Source: Entoloma clypeatum
Lineage: Eukaryota > Basidiomycota > Agaricomycetes > Agaricales > Entolomataceae
Reading direction: 5' to 3'
NCBI GenBank assembly: GCA_963565915.1
Contig: OY751488.1
Coordinates: 1,798,001-1,862,000 of the forward strand
DNA length: 64,000 bases
Of the stretch, positions 24,649 to 36,823 are shown one piece after another. A program made the position numbers and the translations under genes. Every line of letters starts with the position of its first letter. The stretch's first letter is position 1. The notes under the pieces were generated by a model. It was not told where the DNA came from and made no database searches. It was given only the letters and a program-made list of their open reading frames with translations.

Positions 24649-25806
24649 CTAATTTTTTGTTTCGTCCGTGGTCTTGGCTTGGGCAGCGCGTGCCTTAGCC
24701 TTAGAGGCGGAGGACGAAGACTTCAGGCAATCTTTCGCGACGTGTCCAGCTTTGCCACAAAACATACAGAGGTTGTTGTCAAAACGGCATTTGTGTTCCT
24801 CCGGAGTTAGCTTTCCGTCTTTTCCAAGTTTGTCGGAGATGTCGGACTTGGGAGCGGAGGAAGGCTTCGACTGTTTGCCCTGGTTCTGTGTCTGCAGTTT
24901 GGCTTTGGAGTTTTTATCGGAGTTTGCGGAGGGGGTTTTAGCTTCGGATTTGTCGGATTTGGATGCGGACTTGTCGGAGCGGGACTTCTCACGATGACAT
25001 TCCCAGTGGCGAGCATCAATAGTCTGTGCTAGCTCCCTAAGTGCTGGTAACGTGCTTGGCTTTGCTTGAGTCCCAAGGACATCTTTAATCTGCTCTGCCA
25101 ACCTGGAGTAGTACCGGTGATGCAGGGCGGAGCTGTCCCAGTGCGTTTTGGCAGCAAGGCGTGTGAACTGAATATCATACTTGAGAATATGTTGATTTTC
25201 GTGCATTTTGAGATTGTCCAGAGAGTCGGCAGCATCCGCAACGGGGTCAATGACCCCGAATTCCGTGCGGAGTGTGCGGAGGAATGCAGACCAATCTTCG
25301 TACCAGTCCGGGGGGTTGTCCGGGTCCGGTTCAATGATGAAATGCTTGAAATAAATGAGAGCTGTGCCTTGGAGGAAAGAGATGGCGAGAGTGATTTTGG
25401 CAGAGTCATCGTCATACTCGGAGTTGTCATGGAAGAACAATGTGCATTGGAGGATGAACTGGTTCAGTTTCCAGGGATCGGAACCATCGAAGGTGTCCGG
25501 ATCCTTAGCCTTTTTATGATGCTTGTGACCTTTGCTGCGTTTGAGTTCATTGGTCATTAAGAGGAAAGCATCCACAAGGGCTTGTGGGCCGAAAATATTC
25601 TGAGGAGACGGGGGTGCGGATTCTATGGGGGAAGTGGGGATCGGAATATTATGCGGAGGTGTGATGGGCTGAAAACCCGGAGGTGTCGGAGTAGTGGGAG
25701 TTACGGGGGATAGTTCTGTTAAACGTTGTTCAACATTTTGTAGAACTTGCTGCCTAGAAGTGCCAGCTTCTGCAGCTTTTGCTGTCTTGGTGTTTCGGAG
25801 TGCCAT
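24649..25806 (-). CDS. Gag of gypsy family C
   Basis: This is an uninterrupted 385-codon frame. It opens [15 protein letters not shown], with a proline/threonine-rich spacer and a retrotransposon gag domain ([20 protein letters not shown], then [11 protein letters not shown] and [13 protein letters not shown]). A Ser/Lys-rich linker follows, then one zinc knuckle [14 protein letters not shown] near the end. Capsid assembly and RNA binding are the expected roles. It is the only family C protein that looks whole. Confidence 0.85.
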   Translation of the reverse strand: MALRNTKTAKAAEAGTSRQQVLQNVEQRLTELSPVTPTTPTPPGFQPITPPHNIPIPTSPIESAPPSPQNIFGPQALVDAFLLMTNELKRSKGHKHHKKAKDPDTFDGSDPWKLNQFILQCTLFFHDNSEYDDDSAKITLAISFLQGTALIYFKHFIIEPDPDNPPDWYEDWSAFLRTLRTEFGVIDPVADAADSLDNLKMHENQHILKYDIQFTRLAAKTHWDSSALHHRYYSRLAEQIKDVLGTQAKPSTLPALRELAQTIDARHWECHREKSRSDKSASKSDKSEAKTPSANSDKNSKAKLQTQNQGKQSKPSSAPKSDISDKLGKDGKLTPEEHKCRFDNNLCMFCGKAGHVAKDCLKSSSSASKAKARAAQAKTTDETKN

Positions 25807-25847
25807 GACTAGCAGGAATCCAAAAACGGTTTGAGTTTGAATATACT

Positions 25848-26513
25848 GTTAAGTAGGTGAAAAGTCAGAGCTTCGTCGGAGTCCGTCGGAGGTCGGACGT
25901 AGGACTGAGACCGGAGTGGAACTCCGGAAATGCAGAGGAACAACGAAGGGGAGGGACATGGCTTCAACATATGTGTTGCGCCGCCGTTTGTTGGATAAGG
26001 TGTCCCAATTTCAGGAGGTCGGAGGAGAGGTCGGAGGTGCGGAGGTCCTCGGTGAGAGACACGTTGACGTGGAAGTGGTCGGACGACGTCGGAGTTGTGA
26101 CTCGGACACAGTACTGAGCTCGTCGAAGGGTAACGATGGAGGAAGAGCAGTAGATGAGGATATCGTCGGCGTATTGTACCATGGCAAGGATCTCTGGTAT
26201 GAACAGGAAGTAGAGGAGTGAACTTTGTTGATATTCGAACTGAGGAACTACAGGTATGGTATGAGCTTAAATACCTAAATGTGATTACTTTACGGAGATG
26301 GTCGGAGTAGGTCCAGAGTTGTGGCGTAAGTTGCCAGCGACTGTAACGAACATCGGAGATGTCGGTCAACAGACCATGCAGAAAAGGTGATGCGCAAGTA
26401 AATGGGAATATGAATATGAAATGCATAAAGGCATGGAGTTATGAATATGAAATGCATGATGGCAACGTGCGGAGATGCGGAGGTAACAGATGTCCGGAAT
26501 GTCGGAGGACGAT
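25848..26513 (-). repeat. LTR-like 5' region of gypsy family C
   Basis: Begins TGTTAAGTAGGTG on the + strand, just outside the gag start, and is repeated with about 90 percent identity by eye inside gypsy copy B (31550-32234). The TG start and position before gag suggest the 5' LTR (read on the minus strand); its outer edge is not certain. It contains about 15 CGGAG pentamers. Confidence 0.55.
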
Positions 26514-27612
26514 CGGAGTGGATCGGAGATTTGGAAACGGATATAACATAAGCTTATGATGTATGAGTAGCCATGTCTCGACTGACACCATCTATCCTTA
26601 GTGCATCAAGGAGCCACGCTGGAACACGCACTCTTGAATGCCACTGGAGGTCGGGGGCTGATTGTTGAGTTTGGCTTTACCTCTCTGGTGAGAATTTTTG
26701 CCACTGTTGGAAGGCTCAACTTCAGGCGCTAACAACTCGCTCCAACAATCGCACTCAAAAGGTAGGTTAGTTCTTCGTTCACGTGTTGCAGCCTGGACAT
26801 CCATAGTCAAATAATAATATCCCCTTTTTTCCACCGTCCCACTGTTCCGGGCCTATAATGAGAATTGTGAATAATACTTGCCAAGCTTTCATACACATTG
26901 CGAGCCATTGAAACAGTTGACCAGTCTCGCAATGCCTTTTCATCTCACTACAATATCGTGGATCCCATCATGAGGAATAATAATACTGACGGAAAGTTGA
27001 CAACTCAATCCATGATGGGATAAGTTGGCAACCTTCATGGTGATTGTCAGTTTGGGCGTCGCTCGTCCGAGGTTATTTGTGATCATGAGCTTGTATACAA
27101 TCTGTATAAATTCATGGTGATTACATCAAATTGTAATGAATTCTATTCATCGTAATCGCTCGTCAGATCTTCCCAAATTTAGTGATGGAAGGATGCGCAA
27201 TATCTTATCCGAGTATGACTAATTTATTTGTTCATCCAAATATTTAAACTTGTCAATCACATGACTTTCGGACATCACGGAGAACAATGCAAACCTCTGC
27301 AACAACATGGTAAACCTATCCTAGGGCTTATTCTTTCCCTCACGTAACTCAATAAAATAGTCATTTGATTCAACATCACATCAATGTGTAATGTCATCCT
27401 GTCCAGATGTCAATCAAGATCTCGGATTCCGATTTGGAGGTGGACAGACTCGCATACTTGATACCAAGTAGTAGTTTACATACTTGGAGATTTACTCCAT
27501 GGTTGTATCCACATTTCCACCATTTTGTCCACTCCTACTCCATCGTTCATTCATGGTTTTCTAGTATTTAAACTGTTGCCTTCCATGATGGAATTACCAT
27601 CCACATTCGACG
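26514..27612. other. AT-rich interval without recognised gene
   Basis: A short minus-strand frame (26598-26834) lacks recognisable motifs. The remainder is AT-rich and leads up to the start of the DUF6589-like gene, of which it is probably the promoter side. Confidence 0.45.
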
Positions 27613-28273
27613 ATGTCAACCCCAACTGATCCAACCATCGAGTATATTCTCAATGTCTTCTCTGAGCTCTCTATATCCCCTGTGGATTTCATCATTGCCT
27701 TATTAGGCACCGACACCAACTGAATCTACAACATTACAAGAAATATCATCACAGATATTCCAGAATTAATTGATGTGTTGTTGGACCAGAATGACGCAAG
27801 GGATGCTGTCCTGGGTTCTGCAACACGGGCCATAACAATCTCATACACAACTCATGCAAATCACACATCTAGATGGCAGTTTTCATTTTCTTGCAATGAA
27901 AACTACGGAGACATGGTTAGATGATGCCAACCTCACAGCCATGGCAGAAAAAATGAAGAACATCGCACCAAGGCTCTGGTTTCTACTTGACAATCTGCTA
28001 TCTGCTGACCATGCACTCATGCAGAGGCGCAAGTGGCAGTGCAACAGAACAAAGATGCTTGTCAAGCAGCGGAAACATCTGGGCAAGCTACATGATGGGG
28101 ATATAGAGATGGAGGATTTAAATGAAGAAACCGTGGCACAGCAGACAGGCTCTTCCAATACAGTTGAAGACCAGGAAAGAATTCTCTGTACAATGGTAAG
28201 TGATGATTGATTAGCTTATATCCCATCTGACATTGGCCGACAGAAGAAACTTACATGTCTGAGCATTATGAAT
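27613..28273 (+). pseudogene. DUF6589-like gene, 5' part
   Basis: The ATG at 27613 gives MSTPTDPTIEYILNVF, then a TGA at about 27721 (AAC TGA ATC, where CGA would give arginine), and the frame continues IYNITRNIITDIPELIDVL. A frameshift around 27890 is needed to reach TTETWLDDANLTAMAEKMKN and PRLWFLLDNLLSADHA. That block is the usual N-terminal region of DUF6589 proteins, which are greatly expanded in Agaricomycetes. An intron donor GTAAGT stands at about 28195. The gene is then cut by the LINE at 28274; its second half is at 39127-40490. Confidence 0.6.
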
Positions 28274-28286
28274 TATGATGAATAGT
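28274..28286. repeat. Left 13-bp target-site duplication of the LINE
   Basis: TATGATGAATAGT, repeated exactly at 39114-39126 on the other side of the LINE plus its nested gypsy insertion. Confidence 0.9.
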
Positions 28287-28605
28287 ACTTTTTTTTTTTT
28301 TTTTGGGTCAACAATTTGTATAGTGGTATACTAGGGGTACAGTCCGCTTGACATAGAGTAAACTACATCGATCCGAGGATCTACATGCGCATGAAGAACA
28401 AGCGGCGCAAAGCTCTGTCGAGCTGGTAAGTCCTCACGCCAGGATGGGGGAGTCTGTTATAAACAAACACGTTAGTATGCACACCTGAATATTTGGCTGC
28501 GCGATACAAGAGCACTCCAACCTTGTGAGGTTGGCCGTTGGCGGCGCTGGGGGGTGTCTGCACCCTACCCACCAAAGAAGCGCCTGTGCGGTTCTTATCC
28601 TTCAA

Positions 28606-30322
28606 TCACGTTTGCTTGCCAGAGGGGGCTGCACCCCTTTGTACCCAGCGCGCTACCATGTGACTACCGCCAACAGTTGTGTTGGGCGTTGGACGATCCC
28701 TAAAGGCAAATGCCCCTGGGTTGTCCATAATGAATTTCCCGAAGACGTCCCATATGGGAGAGTTCCTCGAGAAGGTGGGCATGTCTGGGGGCCTGGTGGG
28801 GTGGTGCAGACATTTGTAGAATACGTGGGCGAAGTCCTCGACGGACCCCGATCCACAGTTGCATTGTTCAATCTTGTCACCAATACTGAACCTACGTCTA
28901 TAGTGGCCAATTGGGGCGTGACTGGTGAGGCCATGGACCATTTGAGCCGTGAGGGATTGGGAGTGACCCACATCCTTAAGCCATGTGCCGCCCTTGAGGT
29001 GGGACGGCTTCATTCTTTTGGCCCGAGCATGGTCTTGGCGCCTGACACACGACCTCGGGAATTGGTAGTGACGGCCAACATATTTGGGGGACTGATACAG
29101 GTTGTTCCAGTCACCTAGCATGTCATCCGTGAATTGTTTCGTATTGAAATTGAGGGATCTGGAGGCCGACTCACCACACTCGATGTGTACTGTATCGAGG
29201 AGGCGAAGTCGTGCACTGCATGATGGGGTTCAAAGCCATGGTCCGAGCAATCAGGGACATGGTGAAAGAAGACCTTGGATTTCAGACCTGGTTCCTCAAA
29301 CCAAGGAACCAGGTTACTGATGATAGCGTGCCTGCGAGGAGTGGAGGTCTGGGTCTGTGGCGCGCCGAATGGCGTTAACAGAGTTGGTGAAGATGTGGAT
29401 TTCTTCCAGTTGGGAGAGACCCCCTAGCAGAGTGACCAGGTTGGAGAACCCATGTCCTATTGCTAAGGTTTCGGTGTCGTCAGAGACTGCGAGGCCACCA
29501 GCTGCCCAGTCTTTGTTGATGGAGTACCCCATGTGCCAGGTTTCCCAAGCTGCAACAGTTTGGTGGCCCGACACAAGGGAGGGAACAGCCGCGTCGGTGA
29601 CAATGACGGTGGATTTGTTAGAGCAGACGTTGGCATCGAACACCTTGTTAAGGGTGACGAGGCGTAACTTCCTGGCTTCGGCACGCTCCTTAGCGGTTTT
29701 GCCGCGGATAAGAGTGATGTCGTGGATGATGCGGTCAGGAAAATGGTTGAGGACGCGTTTTCCTGGCTCGTTGTAATTGTTGAAGGGAGATAGGGGGACA
29801 GTCATGTTTGCATGGTATGCCCAGATATCGACGAGGGGGGATTTAAGATTATACATAAATTCCAGGGAGTACCATGGTCGCTTCGAGGGATCTTCCTCAT
29901 CGCAGACCATGACGGTCATGTGTCGTGGTGCAAGAGAGTGCATACAGACGCGGTTTCTGCAGGAGAGCTTCTTTAGGTGCAGATGCACCGGAGGCAGGCC
30001 GGCAAGGGATTCGACCGCCCCTGTGGGGGTAGTACAGAAGGCTCCCAGGATCCACAGGGCTGCGCGCCTCTGAACTCTGGAGATAGACTTGATGACACCC
30101 TAATTACGGGCGCCGTCGAAGTTCCATAGATTGGCACCATATAGGGCGATTGGTAAAATACATGATCGGTATAGGGTGTGTTTGTGTTTGGGTGTGAGTC
30201 CACGGACTGAGTTCCCTAGAGATAGTAAGGCTCCTGTTGCGGAGAAAGCCTTAGTGGCATACCGTTTTGCATGCTCGGTGAAGAGAAGCTTTCGGTCAAA
30301 GAAGAACCCCAGGTACCTCCAG
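28606..30322 (-). pseudogene. LINE polyprotein, 3' part (RT thumb, RNase H, C-terminal finger)
   Basis: Continuing after the gypsy insertion the frame reads RYLGFFFDRKLLFTEHAKRY, then a TAG at 30110-30112, then RVQRRAALWILGAFCTTP. RNase H is recognisable by STVIVTDAAVPS and IHIFTNSVNAIRRATD. Stops around 29314 interrupt it. A last frame (29121-28606) holds the Cys-His motif C-x-C...H...C (CNCGSGSVEDFAHVFYKC) typical of the C-terminus of such LINEs. Confidence 0.75.
30318..30322. repeat. Left 5-bp target duplication of gypsy copy B
   Basis: TCCAG, identical to 37225-37229 beyond the other LTR; 5 bp is the usual Ty3/gypsy duplication length. Confidence 0.88.
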
Positions 30323-30723
30323 TGTTATGCTTAACAAACCGTTCCAAGGTTCGGGCAGAGTATGCAGGAAGTGGAAAGGCGAAGAGCAAAGTGATTGCTA
30401 AATCTAAGGAATCTACTATAGTACAAGAGGTTTATATAGGTACTGACTATAGGCGGTAGCGGATGAGTCAGTACTGCGGAAGGCAGTGCGCGTGAGTAAG
30501 GCGACTGCGGAAGGCTATGTACAGTGAGTAAGCGGACTGCGGAAAGCAAGTCAGCGCGGGAGCGAAGTATACTAAAGGGGATGACGAAGTAATGTAATGA
30601 GTCAGACTGGGAATCAAAGGTTGCGAAAGTAGATATTAGACATAGTGAGTTCATAAGAGGGCGCCGAGTCGGGCCGATAAGTAAAAGATATGACATGGTC
30701 CTCATACCGTAGAGTCCGTAACA
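30323..30723 (-). repeat. 3' LTR of gypsy copy B
   Basis: A 401-bp repeat beginning TGTTATGCTTAACA and ending GTCCGTAACA on the + strand. TGAGTCA motifs (the reverse complement of TGACTCA) and a TATA-like run are kept. The polypurine tract complement (TTCCCCTCTCC) lies directly beyond it at 30725. Confidence 0.92.
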
Positions 30724-30757
30724 TGTTCCCCTCTCCAAGCTCTGTGTCCTCACAGAG

Positions 30758-31128
30758 TCACTGTCCCCATCCCTCGTTGTTGCTGGGATCGGACCAGTTC
30801 GGACTTTCCTTGAGGCTCCAATCATATATCAATTCCTCGTTGATGGCTACGGCGAGTTTGAGGCCTTTGATAGCCAGCCAAATACATTGATCTCGATTAC
30901 GAGGGTGCTGGTGTAGTTTCCGAGAATTTGTTTTTCCTCGGGACTCGGGGCGGCGGGTAGGTTGGACAGCGAGTGGAGCCGGATATGCATCTGGCGATGG
31001 AGGAGGTCGGCAAGGGAAGTTTCGAGAGCGTGGATTTGGTCTCTCATGGAGAGTGCTTCGTTCATGAGGGCGGCGATGGCGGGGTTAATGTCGGTGGTGG
31101 AGGTGGAGGTGACGATGGTGTTTGACAT
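30758..31128 (-). pseudogene. Accessory ORF of gypsy copy B, frameshifted
   Basis: Starts at 31128 with MSNTIVTSTSTTDINPAIAA and matches the accessory ORF of copy A until LVIEI, where one base is missing and C-to-T/G-to-A changes surround the site. The remaining third is out of frame. Confidence 0.75.
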
Positions 31129-31261
31129 GGCGGTGAGGATGGTTGAGAGGTAAAAGAAGAATGGGGTGGCTATATTGGGCAGGGAGAAGACTAGAGCGGG
31201 GAACTCGGTGTGTGGTTGACTGATGAGGTCGATACTGCCATGGGTTTCGAGAACTCGTCTT

Positions 31262-34200
31262 TTATTGTGGTCGAGACGGGTTCTGCCGATGGAAATCATG
31301 GATCAAATCTTGAGCGTTCTGAACATTAGCTCGAGGTTCCCATGTGTTCTCTTCTGGGCCATATCCTTCCCACTGGACGAGGTACTGGATCTTTCCGCGG
31401 AACTTTCGAGAGTCCAGGATCATAGACACATGGTACTCTTCTCGTCCTTTGACAATGATCGGATCAGGGGCTGGTTTCTTTTTCTGGATGGCGTACTTCG
31501 GAGTTTCATATGGTGACAACAGGGTCTCATTGAACACAGGGTGAATCATTGTTAAGTAGGTGAAAAGTCGGAGCTTTGTCGGAGTCCGTCGGAGGTCGGA
31601 CGTAGGACTGAGACCGGAGCGGAACTCCGGAAATGCGGAGGAACGATGAAGGGGAGGGACGTGGCTTCAACGTATGTGTTGCGCCGCCATTTGTTGGATA
31701 AGGTGTCCCAATTTCAGGAGGTCGGAGGAGAGGTCGGAGGTGCGGAGGTCCTCGGAAAGATCTCGGTGAGAGACATGTTGACGTGGAAATGGTTGGACGA
31801 CGTCGGAGTTGTGACTCGGACACAGTACTGAGCTCGTCGAAGGGTAACAATGGAGGAAGAGCAGTAGATGAGGATGTCGTTGGCGTATTGTAGCACAGCG
31901 AGGATCTCTGGCATGAACAGGAAGTAGAGGAGTGAACTTTGTTGATATTCGAACTGAGGAACTACAGGTATGGTATGAGCTTAAATACCTAAATGTGATT
32001 ACTTTACGGAGATGGTCGGAGTAGGTCCAGAGTTGTGACGTAAGTTGCCAGCGACTGTAATGAACATCGGAGATGTCGGTCAACGGACCATGCGGAAAAG
32101 GTGATGCATAAGTAAACGGGAATATGAATATGAAATGCATAAAGGCATGGAGTTATGAATATGAAATGCATGATGGCAACGTGCGGAGATGCGGAGGTAA
32201 CGGATGTCCGGAATGTCGGCAGATGATCGGAGCAAAGTTTCATAAGAACACTTCTGTCTCCTGATGCGATCGCTCGGCCTGTCCATCAGTCTGTGGGTGG
32301 TACGCGGTGGACAGGTTCCTCTTGATCCCTAGCATGCGGCAGAGTATCTCCATGAACTTTGCGGCGAACTGCAGTCCCCTATCGCTGATGATCTTCTTTG
32401 GGATCCCATGAAGCTTCCATATCTGATCCCGATAGATCTTGGCTAATCCTTCCGCTGATAGTTCCACAGTTGTCAGAATGAGGTGAAGCATCTTCGAATG
32501 TCTATCTGTGATGACCAGAATTGCGTTTTTTCCATCAGATTCTGGTATCGGTCCCACAACGTCGATTCCTATGTCTTCCCATGGGTGACTTGGTGCTGCA
32601 TGGGGATGTAGCGGAGCATGTCGCTTTTGTCAGTTAATCTTGTTGCGTTGACAAGTGTCGCAACCATTTACATACTTCTTCACATCATGCAGTATGGTAG
32701 GCCACCAGTAGGTGCGAGTGAGGAGTTCATGTGTCCGGTACTGTCCTGGATGTCCAGCCACTGGTGCATCATGTGACTCAAACATCAATTCTTGTTGTAA
32801 TTGTGGGTCTGGCGGGACATAGACTCGTTCTCCTGTGTAGGTGACCCCATTCTCTTGCTGATACCAATGAGGATTCTTTTTTAGGCCCTGCGCTACTTCT
32901 GTCTCCATGCGGTTTGAACCCTTGATGCGTGCGATCCACGGATTTTCAATGGTTGTGACGTTTCCAATTTTGATGGAATCAGATGTTTCACCCCCTTCAA
33001 AGAATTGTTCCTCCGTGAACATCTCCATCTGTACCACATCTTCTGATTCCAACCGTTTCAAGAATAGTCCCTCCTTGAGCATCTGGTCACTGTTCTGTGG
33101 TTCGAGTTCCGCTTCATACCAGGGTAAGCGTGACAGGATGTCCGCTTTTGCATTGGTCTTGCCAGGTACATGCCATAATTCGAAGTCATAGTCCTGTAAC
33201 TTCATTTTCCAGCGTCGCTGTCGTTGATTTAGGTCCTGAGGACAACAGAAATATTCCAGGTTCTTGTGATCGGTCAAGATCTCGAAACGTTCCCTGGCTT
33301 CAAGCAGATAGTGTCTCCAATCTTTCAATGCTTCCACGACTGCCAGGAGTTCTTTGTTGTATATCTCGTAATTCTGTTCGGCCGCGGACATGGTCCACGA
33401 CAAGAACGCAATGGGGTGCCATTTGTCGTCTTGCTTCTGAGAGAGTACTGCTCCAATTGCATAGCCCGATGCATCGGTTTCCACCCTGAACTGTCCCTCT
33501 GGTTTCGGTAATGCCAAGACTGGTGCCGATGTAATTGCCCATATGAGACCTTCAAAAGCTTGCTGCTCTGTTGGTCCCCAAGTAAATGCTGTACCGCCTG
33601 TGAGCGCGGTGAGAGGTTTCGCGATGTTTGAGTACCCTTCAATAAATCATCAATAGAAGTTAGCAAATCCAAGGAACTTCTGAACTTCCTTTTTTGATGT
33701 GGGTGCTCGCCAGTTTCGAATTGTATCCACCTTCTCAGTTTCCATCTCCACACGTCCCTCACCAACCACATATCCCAATATAGGACATTTCGTTACTTCC
33801 CATAAACACTTCTTCTCCTTTAGGAACAGATCATTGTCTGATAGGATCTGTAGGATTTCTTCAGTGTTTCACGTGAGTTCTTCCTTGGTTTTACCGATAG
33901 CCACGATGTCATCCATGTAGATCACGCAGATACGTCGGCGGATCTGGTCCTGGAATAGACTAGCCATCATTCGAGAGAATGTTCCCGGGGAGTTGCAAAG
34001 ACTGAAAAACATGACCAATGGTTCGAACAATCCTCGACTGGTGAGGAAGGCAGCTTTCCATTCATCGCCCTCCTTAATCCGGACGTTGTTATAGCCCCAC
34101 ATGATGTCCATTTTATTGAAGTAGACCGCATCTTTCAGCACGTCCAAGAGATCGGATATTCGTGGGAGTGGAAACTTGTCTTTGACTGTGAATTTATTGA

Positions 34201-35124
34201 CCATGCGGTAATCTTGTACCAATCGTTTGGAGCCATCCTTCTTGTTGATGAAGAAGCAAGGGGAGGCATAAGGGGATTTGGACAGACGGATCTTTCCTGT
34301 TGCTAGACCCTTGTCAATGAATGCGTCCAATTCCTCTTGTTCTTTTTGCGTCATAGGATATGTATTTCCCCCTAGTTCTTTTGGTGCGTCCGGTGTAAGT
34401 TCGATACCATGGTCCCATTCCCTCTCCTTTGGGATCTTATCAAAGTTCTCTTTCTCGAAAAGATGAGCAAATCGTTCAACATATGAGGGTCGTTTGGTTG
34501 TGGGAGGTAGTGTGGGAGTGACAGTTTCCAAGATAGGGTCTCCAGGCTTCCATTTCTGATCCGACTTCTTGGGTGCATCTTTGTCGCGCACCTCAACCAT
34601 GCGAACCCGGTGTTTGCGACCATCAAGGTTAACCCTGAATTCCGAATGTTTGGTTTGGCATGTTGTTGGGCACCGGTTGAACGTTACCGTGCCGGTTGTC
34701 CAATTGATTGTGGGGTTGTGGTGTACCAACCAGTCATGTCCCAAGAGCATGTCCGTTCTCCCAATGTCCAGTACCATTGCTTCCATGGTTTCCTGATGTG
34801 CTCCCAAATTCAGTTTGACTTCGGCAAGTTGGTTCGCTTTCTGTTGTCGATTTGGCGATCCATCCGCATTTAGAATTACTACGGGCGGTATTCCTCGTGT
34901 GGGGAGGTTCTGTTCGCATACTATTCTGGATGGATGCATGTGCGTTCACATCCGCTGTCAACCTCAGGTTGGATAACCTTTGGTCCTCGTCGTGTCCTGA
35001 GCTGAGCTAACAGCCTGATTTCTCGTCTTTTCGGAGGTTTATCTCCCTTCACAATCTTAGTCGACGCAGCGGCTCGCTTGGCAGGGATGACATAGGTTCT
35101 ATTGTCTGCAGTCATACAAGGCAA
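31262..35124 (-). pseudogene. Pol of gypsy copy B, broken and with replaced integrase segment
   Basis: Same domains as copy A. It has the same one-base shift after the protease and the same five TGA codons, at equivalent places (for example frames ending at 33869, 32630 and 32240, and the double TGA near 33650). Protein differences from copy A are few (NNVRIKEG for NNIRIKEG, QETEVFL for QETEAFL). About 435 bp encoding the end of the integrase core and the linker, up to the chromodomain-proximal [11 protein letters not shown], are replaced by the foreign segment 31550-32234. Confidence 0.9.
31550..32234. mobile_element. Family C LTR-like segment inside the integrase of gypsy copy B
   Basis: Begins TGTTAAGTAGGTG and stays similar to 25848-26513 over about 670 bp, with the same CGGAG-rich texture. 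Its edges cut the copy B integrase cleanly, but no target duplication is present and about 435 bp of integrase are missing. A simple insertion therefore does not explain it; template switching during reverse transcription or later recombination does. Confidence 0.8.
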
Positions 35125-35165
35125 GCAAGTCCGTTTAATAGATAAGGGTCGCGACTTAGCATCGT

Positions 35166-36619
35166 TTAATCGGACCCTTTGGGAAAATCCTTCTCGTCGG
35201 CTTCTAAGATTGTGGTTTCATCATTCTCGGCATCTTCCTCGGACACCTTCCTAACCCTTCCGGAGTTCTTCTTTGGCTTGCGGCAGTTGCGCGCGATATG
35301 GCCTTCTTGGTCACAGTTGAAACACTTGCAACCATCTTGCTTCTTTGGAGCGCTACAGTCTTTAGCCAGATGACCGAAGCGTTGACAGTTGTAGCACTGG
35401 GCTACTCCTGCTTTGTCAATTTCCATGGCTTTGCCCTGACCACCATAAGTGGTACCCGATCCGGTGCGCGTGTCGCCGCCACCTCGGATGACCAGTGCGT
35501 GTCCTTCCATCTGTCGTCCCTTGTTTCGGATCTCCTTTGCATAATCGGTGTACATCTTGCCATCGCTAGCCACTTGTTCAGAGATTCTGCGCTTGACGTT
35601 CTTCTCTAGGATGTATTTCCCAGTTTCCTCGCCAAGGTTTGACAGTTTCAAGAGTTCTTCAAATTCATCCAAGAATTCATCAACAGTGCGTTTCTCTTGT
35701 TTCAGGACTTTGAGTCTTGCTTTGGCAGCGACCGACTTGTTGGTGATGGGGAATCGTGTGGCGATGTCATCGGAAAAACCTAGCCAGGTGATGTTCTCGT
35801 TGTCAACGGCAAGAGCGTCTAACTTGTTACTGGCCCAGTGTCTGCCGGACCCTTCCATCATGCAGGATAGCACCGCAAGAATCTTCTGATCGTCTGTGAG
35901 GCTCTTTTGGAACCTAATGTATAGTTTGGTGGCTTTCCACCACTCGTCAAAGGTGTATCTGTCCTTGAACATCCCAGGATCCTTGATGATCTTGGATGTA
36001 TCCATTGTTTGTACAGCCGGGGCTTCTGCCATGTCTAGAGTCTGCAGAGGAGAAGAGGGGTCGGGTTGTTGGGATGAAGATGGGGTTCGGGATACAGGTA
36101 AGGATTGAAAATGAGTCCCTGTTCTAGGCATCTGTTCGATATCTGACTGCGCGGAGTCAAAAGTAAATTCGTCAGGGGACTCGTCGGTGGAATCGGTGGC
36201 AAAACGTTCAGAGTATTTCCTCTGTAAATCTCTAAGGAATCTCTGTTCCTGCGCGTCTGTTGGTCTCGAGAAGGGGTCAAGTCTCTCGTTTCGTGCCCAG
36301 CGGTTGTACTCGGTTTGTTGTTCTTCGATGGTGAAGTGGGCGTAGATCTGCTGCTTCGAGTAAGACGTGATGGTGTGGCTCTGGGACGTCTCGATGTGAG
36401 TGTCCTAATCAATCTTCTGATAACGGTTGTCTGGACACTGATAAACTCTCTGATCTCTGTGATCCGACCTGTCTGAGGTCCTTCTTGAACGTGAAAGCTT
36501 TCGAGTTCGTTCTGTCGGGCGTTGTAACGCGCGATCTGGTGTTGCCGAGCAAGATGGATGCTCTCTGCTATCTCGCCGTGGGGGCGATGCTCGTCGTTGT
36601 CTAGTTCTTCGTCAAGCAC
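35166..36619 (-). pseudogene. Gag of gypsy copy B
   Basis: The main frame (36131-35166, 321 codons) holds the gag domain (FKDRYTFDEWWKATKLYIRF, GRHWASNKLDAL, RTVDEFLDEFEELL) and two zinc knuckles, CYNCQRFGHLAKDC and CFNCDQEGHIARNC. An N-terminal part in another frame (VLDEELDNDEHRPHGEIAES, from 36619 and upstream) looks like the true start of gag, separated by frameshifts, with an open stretch continuing almost to the 5' LTR. I could not identify a primer-binding site with the usual TGG start after 36824. Confidence 0.75.
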
Positions 36620-36823
36620 CTGCTGTAGGATGCGACAGATCTCCGATTCGATGTACTGCTGGATGAGTGTAAAATCAATACTGTCTCGAGGACTTAGCTC
36701 CTCCTGTCGGGCTTCTGGCGTGCTGAATGGGTTACTGGTGAAGTCTTCAAAGAAGCGCGACGTCTTGACTTGTCTGGTAGTTGCTCTCTTCGCTCTGGGC
36801 GAACCTAACGAGATTTAGCAACT

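Larger units (their letters stand above)
20965..26513 (-). mobile_element. Ty3/gypsy chromodomain retrotransposon family C, decayed
   Basis: On the minus strand the order is LTR-like region (25848-26513), gag (25806-24649), protease, RT, RNase H, integrase and chromodomain (to 20965). No matching LTR is present on the left, so the 3' LTR is lost. The + strand of this element and of its LTR region is unusually rich in the pentamer CGGAG. Frameshifts and changed catalytic residues show it is inactive. Confidence 0.85.
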
